Shown: in pieces, positions 36,896 to 50,498 of the stretch | How the letters are laid out: every line of letters begins with the position of its first letter | Numbering within the stretch: the first letter of the stretch is position 1 | NCBI GenBank assembly: GCA_025617745.1 | Contig: CM046873.1 | Coordinates: 31,629,101 to 31,693,100 of the forward strand | From: Heliocidaris erythrogramma | Taxonomy: Eukaryota; Echinodermata; Echinoidea; Camarodonta; Echinometridae | DNA length: 64,000 nt | Direction of reading: 5' to 3' | Position numbers and translations under genes: made by a program | Notes under the pieces: model-generated | Told to the model about the DNA's origin: nothing | The model's input: the letters and a program-made list of their open reading frames with translations, nothing else | The model's database searches: none

Positions 36896-39800
36896 TCAGG
36901 TAGAATAAACCATCAAACCTTTTCAAACACCTAAATACCATTATTTTCTTTTACAGCAGTATACGCCCATCCATTTTCCCCAATACCTCGTCCTAAAAAG
37001 AAAAAGTAATTGCACTTTCTGGGTGTTGTCAAGTTGTCTGAATACAGGCGCCACCACTAAACCCCAACGGTAAAATGGCCTTTCAATTTCCACCAAAGGA
37101 TTCCACAGATATTATATTTTTATCCGCACTGACTGTTTTCCCATATTTATTAGTCATTTTGTTTGCCTGGATTATGGATCATAACAACACAAACAAGAGA
37201 TGACTTCAATCCCACATGTGAAATCACGCCATGGGTATTTAGATGATTTTGAGGGGATAAGGTTTCGTATAAGATCCCTAAACTTAAAATCCGTTAAGTA
37301 ACGTATTATTTTACGTTTCTTCTCTTGGTAAGAGAGAGAGGGGGGTGAGGGACGCGAAAGGAGGAGGAGTGGACCCCAGACCTCGAAATCAGTGTTTACA
37401 TCAGCATTACCGAGTATACGCCAAAGGGTGGCAGGCGTATGCTCCCCCTTTTAAAAAGACAGGAAAATATAAATACAATTTGCAGAGGCCCAAGAGCACG
37501 CGGAGCTGCCCAGATTCATTCTGCGCCCCTCCCCCTCCCTGTCCACCTCCCGTGGAGTACCACGCCCCTTGTTTAATCATTTTCCGGATACGCCACTAAC
37601 CATTATTTGAGGATGCGTCAATCTCTGTGATTATAATCACCATTCTGGAAAATTTCAGTCGAAATTTGAAACAAACCTTGAGTGGTTAAACCACTAATCT
37701 CAACCAAAATACAAATCATAATACCAAGTTCAATGAGATTTCTCTTCTTTTTACATTGAATTGAAAAGTGTTTCCGACTTACCATGGATTTCCACGAATC
37801 GTTTCGAAAACTTTATCAAATATAACACTAGCTAGTATAATTTATGTTATGCAAAGCTAGGATAATAATATCATTCGACACTTCTATATCTCGGGGAAAG
37901 GGAGCTTCGTAAAGGGTATATTATAATTATATTATCAGAGAGTGAAAAAGTAAGATAAAACTTCCTTTCTTTGATAGATAAGATATAAATGTTTCACAGC
38001 GTTTCATTCAGTTGAACTTTTGCACAAAATATTATTGTCTAACAATATGAGTTTAAAAGTTGATTCCGTTTAGGATCTCAATGATGATTAGAAGATAAAA
38101 ACAGTTTGCTGTACCTTCAAGCAAGCATAAATAAAAATGTACATCATCATAAAATTATATCAGGTTTATGACGTAGAAGTTATCATTATTTATCCTAATA
38201 GCAAACGGTTACGTATACAAGATTCTTGAAAAGACATAATCACTATGATATCAATGACTTCGCCTTTTAGTGCAATTTAAGACTCACAAGCTACTTCATA
38301 CTCGGGAATGTGGGAGTATATATTTCCAGAAATAGTACTACTATTTATTTTCCCAAGGTAAAAAACAAAATATGGGTTTGATGTTTAAGGTGGTGAACCC
38401 GTTAAATATGAGGAAATATATAGAAAGAGGAAAGGTATCCACGACATCCGAAATGCGGTCATCGTCACGAATGACGTCATCAGGTCATGAAATACTTACC
38501 TAATTCACGCTTGAGTAAAGGTAATGCTATTGTAAAGTACCAAGTAAACAAACCGCACTTCATATTCTCTCCCGTGCAATAGGGGTAACAATCCTTGATA
38601 TATAGCGTGCGAAAGAGACATATTTCACAGGTGATATCATATTGATATTGACTTTTGACAATATATCTTTGTGAACTTGAATTTTATGGTATAATGACGT
38701 TCAAATGTTTGAAAGGAAATGATGCATTGAATAATCATTTGGAGTATAGGTCTGTACCAATATTTGGAGAGTTACATAATAGCTTCCCTGGTAAAATGAG
38801 CGTTCTCATTGAAATTCGATACTTCACGCTATTCGTACGTATTACGTAATGATTTAATAAGATTTATCAGTTAATAGTAATGTTAATAAGGCGATATAAC
38901 CTACAGCGACATTTGTTTCAAAACTTTTTAAAAGAATTAGTGCTTTAAAAAAACAGGTGTTCAATCTCACGACTCTTCTCCCTCTCTGTAATGTCTGTCT
39001 GTCTGTCTGTCTCACTCACTCACTCAATCTCTCTCTCCCCCACCCCCCCCCCCCCCCCCCTCTCTCTCTCTCTCTTTCCAAATGAAGTTCCAACTGATAT
39101 ACTTATTTTGACCGGCTCATATCGATCGCTGTATGAGTAAGATCGTAAGGTCGATCGATTGATTGCCATTTAGCCTTGTGTTTCTATTGTCTCAGACGCG
39201 AAAAAATGTGGAAGTATATAACGCCATTAATATTTCTGAAGCTAGCAGCTGTTTTTGTTTTGTTTTTGTTTTAGGGTCTCGTCATGTGAGATAGATGCTC
39301 AGCCCGCCATATTGATTCATCCATCATTTTCATGTTCCCAGTTATTACAAGATAATTAAGCCTATTTTTTTTAAATCTAAAAACACCAATACTTTCCCCC
39401 GAAAATAAAATTTGTAGCTGATAAGCACGAACACTATAGTAAGGTGTTTATAAAACGCGTAAATAAAACAAAATGAAAACACTTTGGGGTTCGTTGGATA
39501 AAATTCAAAATTGGCTTAGTTCAGTTTTGTGATCTTCATATATCGAAATGCATACAAACGGGCAAACACAAATTCAGATCCAGATTCAGATTTAAATTCA
39601 AGATTTGTTGTTCAATATAGTACTCCTATATAGATCATCTTCCCTGGCAGAAACCGAAAAATAGCTCTTGAATAAACAATTATAAGGAAAAAATAAAGTT
39701 ATCTGTAATATTACGCAGACAAATGAAACAAGTAAAATATACAGGGCAATTCATAATTATATTGCAAGTTACCGACCACAAGGTCCCTTCGCGCCATTAA

Positions 39801-40227
39801 ATGTTATGAAACATCGTAAGCTGATTGAGCTTAGTACCACATTTTAAGATAAATGAGTATAATCCCAACCTCGGCTTGTCTAGGGATTTTCCCTGAAAAT
39901 TCCCCCTCAGCGCACCCCACCCGACCCCGGCCCCACGTTTCCTTCCACAGCGCTACCACTTTTACCAGGACAGTATACCAGGAATTAAAAATTGCAATTT
40001 CGGTGTAACCAACCGTTCCGTGTGCTAATGGTGGAGCCGGACTCGATTTCGACTCTTTCCGGAGAAACCGGTCACCCAGCGAGAGAAAGTATCCATATTA
40101 TGTTTAGGTTTCAATATTTTCCAAGCTCCAGTGTCTAATGCTTCACATTCATTTGCGATGAGTCGGAAAATAATTTTCGGGGAAAATTGATCGGGTGATC
40201 CGAGCATCAGGTTGGATGTTGCTTTAA

Positions 40228-40262
<35 letters not shown>

Positions 40263-41047
40263 GAGACACAGGGAGAGACAGACAGAGAGAGACAGACAGA
40301 CACAGGGAGAGACAGACAGACAGACAGAGACAGAGAGAGAGAGAAAGAAAAAAAAATGAGATGACGGACTGAGGATTCAGTAGCATGAGATTAGGAAGGG
40401 GTAACGTGAGAGTAAAATATAGACAGCAGCTATGAGTGTGAATTAAAACAATGAGGGAAGGTTCAGCAAAAGAGACGCTGTAAGGGACCAAACAAAAAAT
40501 AATAATAAAAAAAATAGAGATATATATGGGTCTCCAACTCTTTAAATAGTTGTAGAACCATAGCAAACTGCCTATTGTTTTTGTTTTTATTTTCTAGGCC
40601 TCGAAACGAGGGGTGCTGAAGAGTAACAAGCAGGGGGTACCGTTGAAGGACACGTGCCATCCCCAATCACTTGGCGGAAAAAGAAAAGACACACAAAAAA
40701 AGAAAAAAAATAAAATGAGAGTGGGAAAAAAGAAAAGTGATAAGCAGACACTACGACCCCCCGCACCCTCCCTATACTCTAAATTGACACCCTTGTTAAT
40801 TTGCATTTCATCATGCATCTAGTAAGACAGGGGGTAGCTGCCCCCCCCCCCCCCAATCATGACCATGCACTCCCGTCCCAATGCCTCGACCCATGCTACT
40901 CCACTAGAGGGGCGTCTACCTGAGTTTTAATGTATGCTTCATGCGCCATTGAACCAGTAAGGAGATAAATCACTCATTTTATCCTTTCAATCAATCAACC
41001 AATATTAAATACTCTAACCATTAAACCATTCATGGGTCAACTTATTG
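36896..41047. other. No gene supported
   Basis: An 18-C run at 39043-39060 between CTCACTCA and CT repeats, the GA field at 40227 and a 14-C run at 40841-40854. A possible degraded C-rich element at 37415-37600 ends GGATACGCCACTA. Confidence 0.45.
40227..40343. repeat. (GA)n/(CAGA)n microsatellite
   Basis: GA repeats passing into GACAGACA repeats and back. Ser/Leu/Val-rich minus-strand frames here are artefacts. Confidence 0.95.
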
Positions 41048-41412
41048 GTTACATGTCGTTTTTCCGAAGGTTCATAATTCCGAAGGTTCGTTACTCCGAC
41101 GGTTCATAATTCTGAAAATGATAAAGGGTTCATATTTCCGAAGGTTCGATAATTCAAAAAAAGTTATGTAGGGCTCTATTGCATTTTCGGAATTACGAAC
41201 CTTTCGGAATTATGAACCTTTTTGCATTTTCGGAATTATACGAACCATATATTTCTTATTCGGATTTACGAACCTTCGGGGTAATGCAGCAATTGTTCGG
41301 AATTATGAACCTTATTTCATATTTCGGAATTATGAACCCTGTTATGTGAAATTTGTGTTTCGGAATGATGAACCTTCGGAAAAACGAAGCTTCGAAAACA
41401 CAAGTACCCCCA
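41048..41412. repeat. Array of TTCGGAATTATGAACC-type repeats, copy 2
   Basis: Begins with GGTTACATGTCGTTTT as in the array at 7085 and ends with a matching TTTCGTGTTTCGGAAT-like segment and GTACCCC. The units switch orientation near 41170, as in copy 1, so both arrays are copies of the same larger unit. Confidence 0.75.
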
Positions 41413-41515
41413 ACTTATCTTATAGAACAATAGAACGCTATATTTCAGTCCAACAGTGCCAATCCATCCTTTGCGTTACTAGTATTCGCCTTGCTGTCAA
41501 TACTATTATGATTTT

Positions 41516-41695
41516 CAGGGGCGGATACAGGATTTTCAGAAAGTGGGGCGCATTTCCTGAGGGGGGGCGCACACAGAGGAACCATCCGTTTGACGAAGCT
41601 AAACGGCCATCTAGGGGGTCCGGGGGCATACTTTGTCAGACAAAACTGGGGGGGGGGGGCGCACGCCCCTTGCGCCCCCCTCTGGATCCGCGCCT
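41516..41695. mobile_element. GGGGCGGATCC-ended element family L, copy 1
   Basis: The ends CAGGGGCGGATACAGG and (reverse complement of the right end) CAGGCGCGGATCCAGAGG form inverted repeats; the interior has a long G run (41647-41659) and GGGGGCGCAC blocks. Related ends occur at 30740 and 18309. Confidence 0.65.
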
Positions 41696-44621
41696 GATTT
41701 TATAGGAAATCATGGATTAACCGGCATGTTGACTACTGAATTATCTTACTCCCATATATTATGCTTCATACAGGGATCACCCGGTTCCAGTAGGCGATGG
41801 GTTAAGTCTGTAATATTAATGAAAAGGGTTGATTTCATAAGAAATACGTATGACCTTATAATTGACAATATCAGTGAATTAATAACAGCAAAAAAAAAAC
41901 AACAACAAAAAACCCCTCATACATAATTATAGTTCCATAATAATATTTTTTTTGCTTTCAAAATTTTGCCATAATTTTATAGATTTCTTGTGTGGTTGCG
42001 ATATGTGTATCTTTTTATAATAATTATGATAATAATAATAATATAATAATTATGATAATAATAATAATATAATTATTATTGATAATCATAACATCTGCTT
42101 GAATATCTTGGGATTTCATAACGGTAGAGTCACTGAAATGTGTATTACATATTGAATATTAAATATCACGATTGGATTTGGAAAATCGACGGTGATAATT
42201 ATGAAAAAAAAACACGAGGCAGAAATAAATACTAGTAATCCCTTCAAACCTGCTTGTCAGCTTGCATAAAGTAACCATTGCTAAATAAAGAACGATTGAC
42301 TTTCATCTTAGTGTTTGAAGTTACATATTCATACTTCAGACCAGAAAATTTATGAAGCCTTATGTTTTAAATATACTAATTTTGTACCCATTTTGCTACA
42401 GGTATTTTTAAGCTGCTTTCTATCAATTCAACTTTATTCTAAATCATTATGCTCGGCTGAAGGTTATTTTATTCTTCTCCTTAAAAATCAAAATATTTAA
42501 TTCTTTGTATGAGCAATATACTCGTGACTGGAGATGAGAGATAATACTCCACGTGAAAGTGATGCATTGCGTCAAAATAAAGAAAGTGTTGTCATGTATA
42601 TCCGCGGTTCTAAGCCAGGGCGTTTCAACATTTCATAAAGGTATTTCACAAAGATTGCGAAATTTCGTGGAATTCATCATCACCAGACCCCCATCCAATT
42701 CATGTCTTTTCTCACACAAAACGAGTTCATTCTTGTTGAGTTTGTCACCGTTCTTGCATAGCTTTTAGGCTTTTTTGATGAGATGTAATCTCCTTTTCGG
42801 TTTTGAGGTATTATCAAACAATGAAAAATGAGAATTCTTGTATAATTAAGCGATTTTTTTTCTGGTTTGAGGCTTCCGACTTTTTGCAACCATGCTATAA
42901 GTTGTTCGAGAGTAAACGTGAAAAATAAAGAACGCCCTGTCATTGGAGGAATTCAATTTTAACGGTTCAATACTTCGATCACAGATGGACAGTAGGGTGG
43001 CATAAAATACAAGCGATAATAACTTTTCTACACTTTGATATATGGAAATCTTTACTAATTTTACAGGCAGTTGTAATGATAAGGTATTACAGTCATCGAC
43101 GACAACTGCTTTTAAAATATAGGCCTATGTACCGCATGTTTTTAATGATTTTTTAATAATTATCTTAACATTATTATCATAATAGATAATCGTAATGGAT
43201 ATTAAAGATATTTAATTTTAATTTGCGTTATTATTATTATAATTATTATTAATATCATTATAGTACCATTACTATTATTATTATCATCATCGTTGTTGTT
43301 GTTGCTGTTGTTACCATTATTAGTTTTATTGTCTTATCATCATCGTCATGTTTGGCATCATTAGTATACTAATACTTCTTTCATCATAATCATTTTTATC
43401 GATGTTAATCATATATTGTTATATCATATTACTATCATAGTTCCAGTTATAATTATCAATTTGAAAGCAATGTGCTTTTTCTTCTTCATCGTCATCATCA
43501 CCAAATGTCGTCTTCATTTGCGTCTTCTCCATCATCGCCAAATTGATTGGAAGATTCTTACTGTCCCTCCTCGAAATTTCGATTCAGATTTTGACCATCG
43601 TGGGAATAGTAACTGTTGTGACTCATTCGGGTGTTTCCTTCGATTTCGTCCATACTTTTGACCTTTTTCCCGCAAGGAAACAAAAGAAACTCATGTATTC
43701 AGGTGCGTTCATTCATAAAATACAATGAATGGCAAAGACTGTTGAGATCTCTCCAGACGTTTCATTGAAATAATGACAGCGACAACCACTAGTTTTAGTC
43801 TATGCCGATTGTTGCATGATAGTGTAAACGACTGGAATGAGTCTGGTTTGTCCGAGGTAGAATTGATGACATCATGCTGGATCCCCTCGATTGGTGGAAA
43901 ATGACGTCAACTCTTTCACCGTGTGCTGTAAATCGTAGTCTTGAGGCAACAACTTCCATGGTTTGCATCATCAAGTTCGACGTTGTTGTCATTTTTACTA
44001 CCATAAACCTTATTTAGATCATTACCCCATCCTGCATGTTATAGTTAGGCTTCTTTTTTTAAAATGCAGGATTTGGGTGCTATAAGCATCAATCTTTACC
44101 CTGGTCCTAGGTTCCTCGAATTAGATGTAAGTTGGACCTTAAGATTATTACTTTGCTTTCACAGATCGAACTGGCTTAGAAGGTAGTTTGGTCATTATTT
44201 TGGGAATTTACTCAGTCCCACAATCCTTCAGTCTTCTGGGATACAGCCCCATCACCACTATAATATCCGGTCAGTGAAACCAAAGAGAAAGAAACGAAAG
44301 AAAAAGAAAGAAAGAAAAAAAGAAAGATAGTAAGAATGACAAGAAAAGAAAAAGACTTCTCGCCCCCCTTTTTTCTATAAAGTGGGTGAAGAAACTGGGC
44401 ATATTGACAAAAGTGTCCAAATATGCCCCTTTCTCTGCCCTAAAAATGTGTTCTTTGATAATCATAGGGGGAAGGGGCTCACCTTCTCCCCGAAGGATAA
44501 GATATAAAGAGAACGTAAGAAGAATGAAGAAGATTTATAGAAGAAGTATAGAAGAAGTAAAGACCAAAAAAAAAAAAGGAAGAAAAAAACTAAATAGACG
44601 AAGAAGGGGTAAAATGAATAT
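41696..44621. other. No gene supported; ATT/ATC-rich patches
   Basis: ATAATAATAATA tracts at 42020-42080 and ATTATTATTATC tracts at 43220-43420; an AAAGAAAG stretch at 44281-44330. No domain-bearing frame. Confidence 0.5.
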
Positions 44622-44942
44622 AGGGGATAATAATAATGATAATATTCTGGATTTATATAGCGCCTAACACATGTAGGCTCTTTACAGATATATTATTACC
44701 CTGGTCATTGGAGTCATGGCTTGTCCGCACACATGACAATGTATGCACCTTCTCCACTCCCCGGGGAGATTCCAGCCATGAGGCGCCTTTTGCAGACGCT
44801 CACAATCCTACCGCGGGCACCCATTTAACACCTGGGTCGAGAGAAGCAATGTAGATGAAATGTTTTGCTTAAGGACATGAGTACCGTGCCGGGGATCGAA
44901 TCCACGACATTCACATCACCAGTCCAAAACCACTCCACTACG
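44622..44942 (-). mobile_element. tRNA-derived SINE with ATT-repeat tail
   Basis: Read on the minus strand, a tRNA-like head (A-box region GTGGAGTGGTTTTGGACT near 44935, B box GGATTCGATCCCCGG near 44895-44910) is followed by a ~200-bp body and the tail GGCGCTATATAAATCC, then ATT/ATTATC repeats at 44622-44645. A tail of this type is common on SINEs of marine deuterostomes (from general knowledge). Length about 320 bp, apparently full-length. Confidence 0.75.
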
Positions 44943-45432
44943 AAGAAGAAAGAAGTGGAGAAGCTGAAGAAGAGAAAGACGGATGGGGAAGCAGGAAAAG
45001 AAAGAAGGAAGAGAAGGTAGAGAAGAAAGATGATAATTGAAGAACTAATTAGAGCAGGGTAGACGGAAAGGAAAAGAGTGAGATAATGAAGAAGGAAAAG
45101 ATGTGAAGAAGATGAAAACAGGATAATAAACAGAAGAAAAAAAATGAAGATTATTATTAAAAGAATGTAATGAATTCTATTAAAATGAATAACAAAAAAC
45201 TGCAAAAATTTAATTAAAAATTGCATCTAGTATATGGCCTCGGTATAGAATCTGTATCGATATTTTAATAAGGTATGTAAAAGTTTGACCTTTCTGAACT
45301 CCTGATACATCCCTTATGATATTTACATCAAACACACGAAAAATATCTAACTATCCAATATTTCCATTCCTGAAAACTAAAAAATCTTAAAACGTGGCTG
45401 AATGCGTAGACTAATGTTTCGTTCCATGCATT

Positions 45433-45743
45433 ATGTCGAAGGAGGAATCCCTTGCCGATTCGATCAACCTGCGCCAGCGATTCGGCTACCGTATGACGAC
45501 CGACCGTATGCATCCGTTGATCTTCGTACAGGAGTGTGTGGGAAATTTGCCGAAACACCTTCGAAGGACTCGGCAAATTCTAGGATTTTGGCAACAATGT
45601 AGGGAAGTGGTAACATTTTTCTGACAAAATGGTGGACGAAGGAGTACGATTGCGTGTGTCTGGTGCAGTGGGCATGTTGGACATGGAGTGTCAGAGCTTT
45701 GAGCAGCAGGAAAAGTGAGATGTAACTAACAAAAAAGAAGAAG
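45433..45743 (+). other. CpG-rich segment, possible upstream exon ending at a strong donor
   Basis: The segment stands out from AT-rich flanks by its CpG content between about 45430 and 45560. It contains a 63-codon frame (45433-45624, starting MSKEESLADSINLRQ) that I do not recognise, and the opposite strand is also open, so neither frame is compelling. A strong donor, AAG then GTGAGT, lies at 45744 in the same orientation as the DUSP exon about 6 kb downstream; a weaker donor GTAACA at 45610 would keep the short frame open. It could be a 5' exon of the DUSP-type gene, an exon of something else, or a decayed repeat. No TATA box or other promoter motif is convincing. Confidence 0.25.
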
Positions 45744-46339
45744 GTGAGTTTGGGGTTTAGTATACCGGAATGGATTCCTTCCCGTAGAAAGCTGCACGAA
45801 GGGTAGGAAGAGTTAGTTCTGTGCATATTCACTGCATCACCTGTGAATTTGTGTGGTAGAGCTAGCGAATGTGATGTGATGTCAGTCCACAACAGCTGGT
45901 TTTGGACCAAGTGGTTGAGTATAAATAATGCATAAATATTATTTATCATGCCAGTTTTTATGATTATTGAAAAATTCTGATCAGTGATGGTGTCATTACA
46001 GCAGTAGAACATTGATAACACTTTAACAGGTAGATCTATAAATGCATGACATGCCATGACATGCAGATCCATTTATGACATTGTGTAGATTTGTCTAATC
46101 ACCTGTCTGTAATCATCAAATTTATATGAAGCTTGATTTTAAATCATTTTTGAAATACAGTTAAACAGAACTAGAGTAAGAGCGATGTCTGTTGAATAAT
46201 GTGTTATATTTTTATTCTTGTTTAAAAAGAGAGAAAGAGAGAGAGAGAGGGGGGGGGGGGGAAGCAGAAGAAGAAAAGGAGAAAATAAAGGAGAAAATAA
46301 AGGAGAAGAGAAATAAGAAGAAGATGGACTGCCCCCTCC

Positions 46340-46500
46340 TCATCATCACTGTACTACCACTATCACCAAAATCATCACCACCATTACCATCGACATTATC
46401 GTCACCACCACTGCAATAACCACAACCATAAACAACTACCACACTACACCATCATCATCTTTACCATCATAAACATCAACATCTTCATCATGTCATCATT

Positions 46501-46552
<52 letters not shown>

Positions 46553-46705
46553 CCGGCATCATCACCATCATCTCCACAACAAGTACAATCATCACCAGAT
46601 TTACCACACCCTTGCCATCCTCCCCATCACTACCACAATCATCAGCAGCCACCACTACCACTACCACAAATCCATGGTCTTCCAATATATAATCCAACAT
46701 CACCT
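46340..46705. repeat. (CAT)n/(CAC)n microsatellite
   Basis: A pure ATC run at about 46498-46552 with degenerate CAC/ATC flanks, preceded by GA-rich DNA and a G run at 46249-46261. It is complementary in sense to the GAT field at 47437. Confidence 0.9.
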
Positions 46706-47436
46706 TTAGTTAAGAGCAGATCATTGGTATTTTAAGATCATGAATAATGCTAATTGCGCAACTACTAATAAAACCATTCCAAGGTACATTATTGCACAAT
46801 CATTTTGAAAACTGTGTTATAAGCATTTTTTTTGTTGTCTCTATTATAAGATACATAATTAATATTTCTGTATCATTTATTTTGTGACAAACAACTTTTA
46901 TATTAATGATAACAAGAGAGTAATAAGGGATGTTGATACATGTATCTGCTTTTAATTTTGGATGGCTTCTGACTTCTGTTGATGCCATCACCAGTTGCTA
47001 CGACTGCCCTGGATCGATCGGAGATGATTAGAACCCGATGTCACTTTGCCAGAGCTCCATGAATATTATATAGATCTAGACAATTTTAATGCACATACTG
47101 CTGTCATGGTGTACGCTTCCCTCATGTAGGTATTCGTGGAAATGAATAACCGTAAATATTAATAATCAGTTTATTGCATTTGGGTAGTATGAGGCATGAA
47201 GCGTGAATTTTAAAATGTTTTGGGAAGATAGTGGTGATGATGTTACTGATGATTTATTCATAATTGAATGAAAATTGTGAGATATTGTTAATATTTTATG
47301 ACTTTATTGTTTTTCATTTTCCTTTTGAGGATTTGTTAGTCATGATTGATGTAATGATGACAGGTTTCAAAGAGGAAGACTGATGAATTCATAGAAGATG
47401 ATTCTGATCAGTGCTATCACAATAAGGATGACAGAA

Positions 47437-48095
47437 TCTAGGAGATGATGATGATGATAATGGTTATGAAAATGATGAAGATGATGATGATGATGGTGTT
47501 GAAGATGATGATGGTGATGATGGTGATAATGATGATGATGCTGATGATGATGGTGTTAAAGATGATGATGATGATGATAATGGTGATGAAGATGATGATG
47601 GTGAGAACGATGCTGCTGATGATGATGATGAAGATGATGATGGTGATGATGACGATGGTGATGATGACGATGGTGATGAAAATAATAAAGATGAAGATGA
47701 TGATGGTGGTGATGAAGATGATGATGATGATGATGATGGTGGTGTTGAAAATGATGATGGTGATAACGATGATGATGGTGTTGATGATGGTGATGAAGGT
47801 GATGGTGATGAAGATGATGGTGATGGTGGTTATAATGATGATGCTACTGATGACGGTGATAAAGATGATGAAGATGATGATGAAGATGGTGATGATGACG
47901 GTGATAAAGATGATGAAGATGATGATGATGATGGTGATGAAGATGATGATGGTGATGAAGATGGTGATGAAGATGATGGTAATGGTGGTTATAATGATGA
48001 TGAGATGATAATGATAATAAAGATGGTATTGATGATAATAATGATGATGGTGGTAAAAACATTGATGACTATGATGATGATTTATGATAATGAGT
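47437..48095. repeat. (GAT)n microsatellite field, ~660 bp
   Basis: Mostly GAT and GGT/GAA triplets; yields a 187-codon met/lys/val frame with no complexity. It could base-pair in a transcript with the CAT tract 0.9 kb upstream. Confidence 0.95.
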
Positions 48096-50498
48096 AATAG
48101 TACTGTTAAAAATGATGATAATAGTAATCATGTTGGTACGGTGGTTTCAGTTGCATGAAGAAAAAACGATATTGAAGATGATGTTTCTGAGATACAGGTT
48201 TCTGATAAACACCGAAAGACGACTGGTAATATAAAGTTGGTTTCATATCGGAATCACACAAAAATAAGAATTCAGAAATACAGAATGTTCTCACTGATGA
48301 CTCAGGTGAAATACTCTGCAAGTAACTTAGGGTGGAGGTGATCTTTAAGGACTGTCAGTCAACATCTATTCATATTCTGATGTTGCCACGGCAACTCTTT
48401 AGGAGGAGGAATACGAGTGAGCGAGCGGTAGAGCTTCATCATGCACCTCAGTAAACTTGAATGCAGTAGGCCTGCTGTACATGAAAATTGTTACCACCTC
48501 CAGCAGTATGCTAAGCGACAGTGTGTATGAATGCATTCATGAAATCATAAGTCGTCACATATGTTGCATACCCTAGCCCCACATGTGCACATGTGGTGGG
48601 CGTCATGTTTCATAACTTCAACACATGTTCTTGTTTGCCACTCTATCATAAGAATGAAAAATGATTCCATCCATATTTGATGAATGATCATATCTTTTTC
48701 TTGGAGCAAGAAGGGCACTAACTCATACACTTTAAATAGATTTAATACCCGTCTTGCTCTCAAAAGACAACTTCAGTCTAGTCTTTATATTATCACAGTA
48801 CACAGCCAGCTGACAGAAATATATACATCTTATTATAAATAGGGTCTGATGAGTGAAGACTAATCCTGTGTGTTATCTATTGGAGATGATGACTCATCTT
48901 GGCAAGGTTGTACAAAACATAACCTCATAATCAGCTAGTCTGTAAAAGTAGACCTTTTTGTAAACTTCATTAGTTAGTTCAGCAGTATTGAAAAGTTGTT
49001 GAAAACAGATATTTTTTTTATTGGACTGAGAATATTTACTTCAAGCACTTTAAGAACAATTCTGTGTAATGAGACATGCAATGTTTATGTATTTAACTAA
49101 ATACTGTACAGTCCAATTGATGCAGGCATAACTCAAGCATTTCCTCTTTATACAACAAACATATTTTACAAATTATTTTTGGTGTTGGTATAAATACATA
49201 AGACCACATGGTTCATATACATATTAATTTTAATTTTGATTCATATTCAAATATGATTGTAATTGAAAAGATGTTTTCTCAAACCAGTTTAAATCAACTG
49301 TACTAATAATTTGTGCATATCAAAATGGTGACCGTCGATATTTGATATGTACCAAAAGTTGTATGGTATCTATCATGATGTTTTTTTAATTATGGTGAAC
49401 AGGTGCTTTTAATTGCCTGTAAAAATGAAGAGGCACGTTGTTTTTTTCTAGAGTTGTGAATCCATATTGTGTAATTAATGTTGTACATTATATGTAATCT
49501 CTAGTTTCAATGCAGTACTTTGAAGCATCTGACAAATTCTCATGGTATGGATTAGTTTTTTCCAGCTGTTGTTTGTGAAAATTTTCTCCACAATTATGCA
49601 GAACACTGTTATGTTTGAAGCACAAAAAGAGTGAATGTCACACTGACAGAGACTTCAGGCTAGTTCAATCAAGAAGGTTCACACAGATGGAGTCATAACG
49701 ACAGTTTCTCTTTGAAGCGAGCTTTGATGCCGCTACAACAAACATGACAAATATGCGCTCTCCGAAAACATTCTTCCAAAACGAGGAAACAAAGCAAATT
49801 CCGTTTCATTGCATAACCATGGTTAAGTACAATGGAGGATATTTGTTGTAATGATAATTAGTTTTCGCAGACTCAAATGTAACGTCAAAAAAGTGCACAT
49901 GAATGATATAACAAGGTTCAAGCGAACATATTTAGTGTACAAAATACCAGATTTGCGATTACAATTTCTTGACTGGCCGCGTGTGCCCACTTCTTTGGTT
50001 GGCTATATTTCCTAGAGCCATCTTTCACGATGGTAATATATGAAATTTGATGATCGGAATTAAGTGGAAAGTTGTTAAAATTGCCCTTAAAGAGGCATAC
50101 ATTTGTGACACTTTTAAGGCTATATCTCAAAAAATTGTTCATCCTGAGGCAGGGGAATTTCGTAATGAAATCGAAATTATTTACATTGAAACTGCACATT
50201 CACTTTCTGTGTTTGTCGATTTATGAATTTAACTGTGGATCATAAACATTCAAATGTCAACACATCTCTAAATCTTTCCTGTTTACTTTGCGGCATCAGA
50301 CATCCACGTCAAAGAATCAAGGCAGTCTATTAATTATCTGCCAGGTGTTTGCATTAATTATCTTTCGTTGAGACTCCATCTGTTTGAACCTCATTGGTTC
50401 TATACATGGATATGGTTTACAGTATTGATAATATTGAAATGTAACCAGTGCTTTATCAAAATTACTTTGAATACCTCAGTAACAATTATTGTTAACCC
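48096..50498. other. Presumed leader intron or intergenic DNA, nothing recognised
   Basis: AT-rich DNA with short broken frames and no repeat structure that I can see. Confidence 0.45.

Noticed and set aside
45464-46072. 202-codon minus-strand frame
   Set aside because: The longest complex frame in the window, but with no recognisable domain, a low-complexity Phe/Leu-rich middle, and only its C-terminal part in compositionally distinct DNA that is equally open on the + strand.
47445-48008. 187-codon frame rich in Met, Lys and Val
   Set aside because: GAT microsatellite read in one frame; no sequence complexity.
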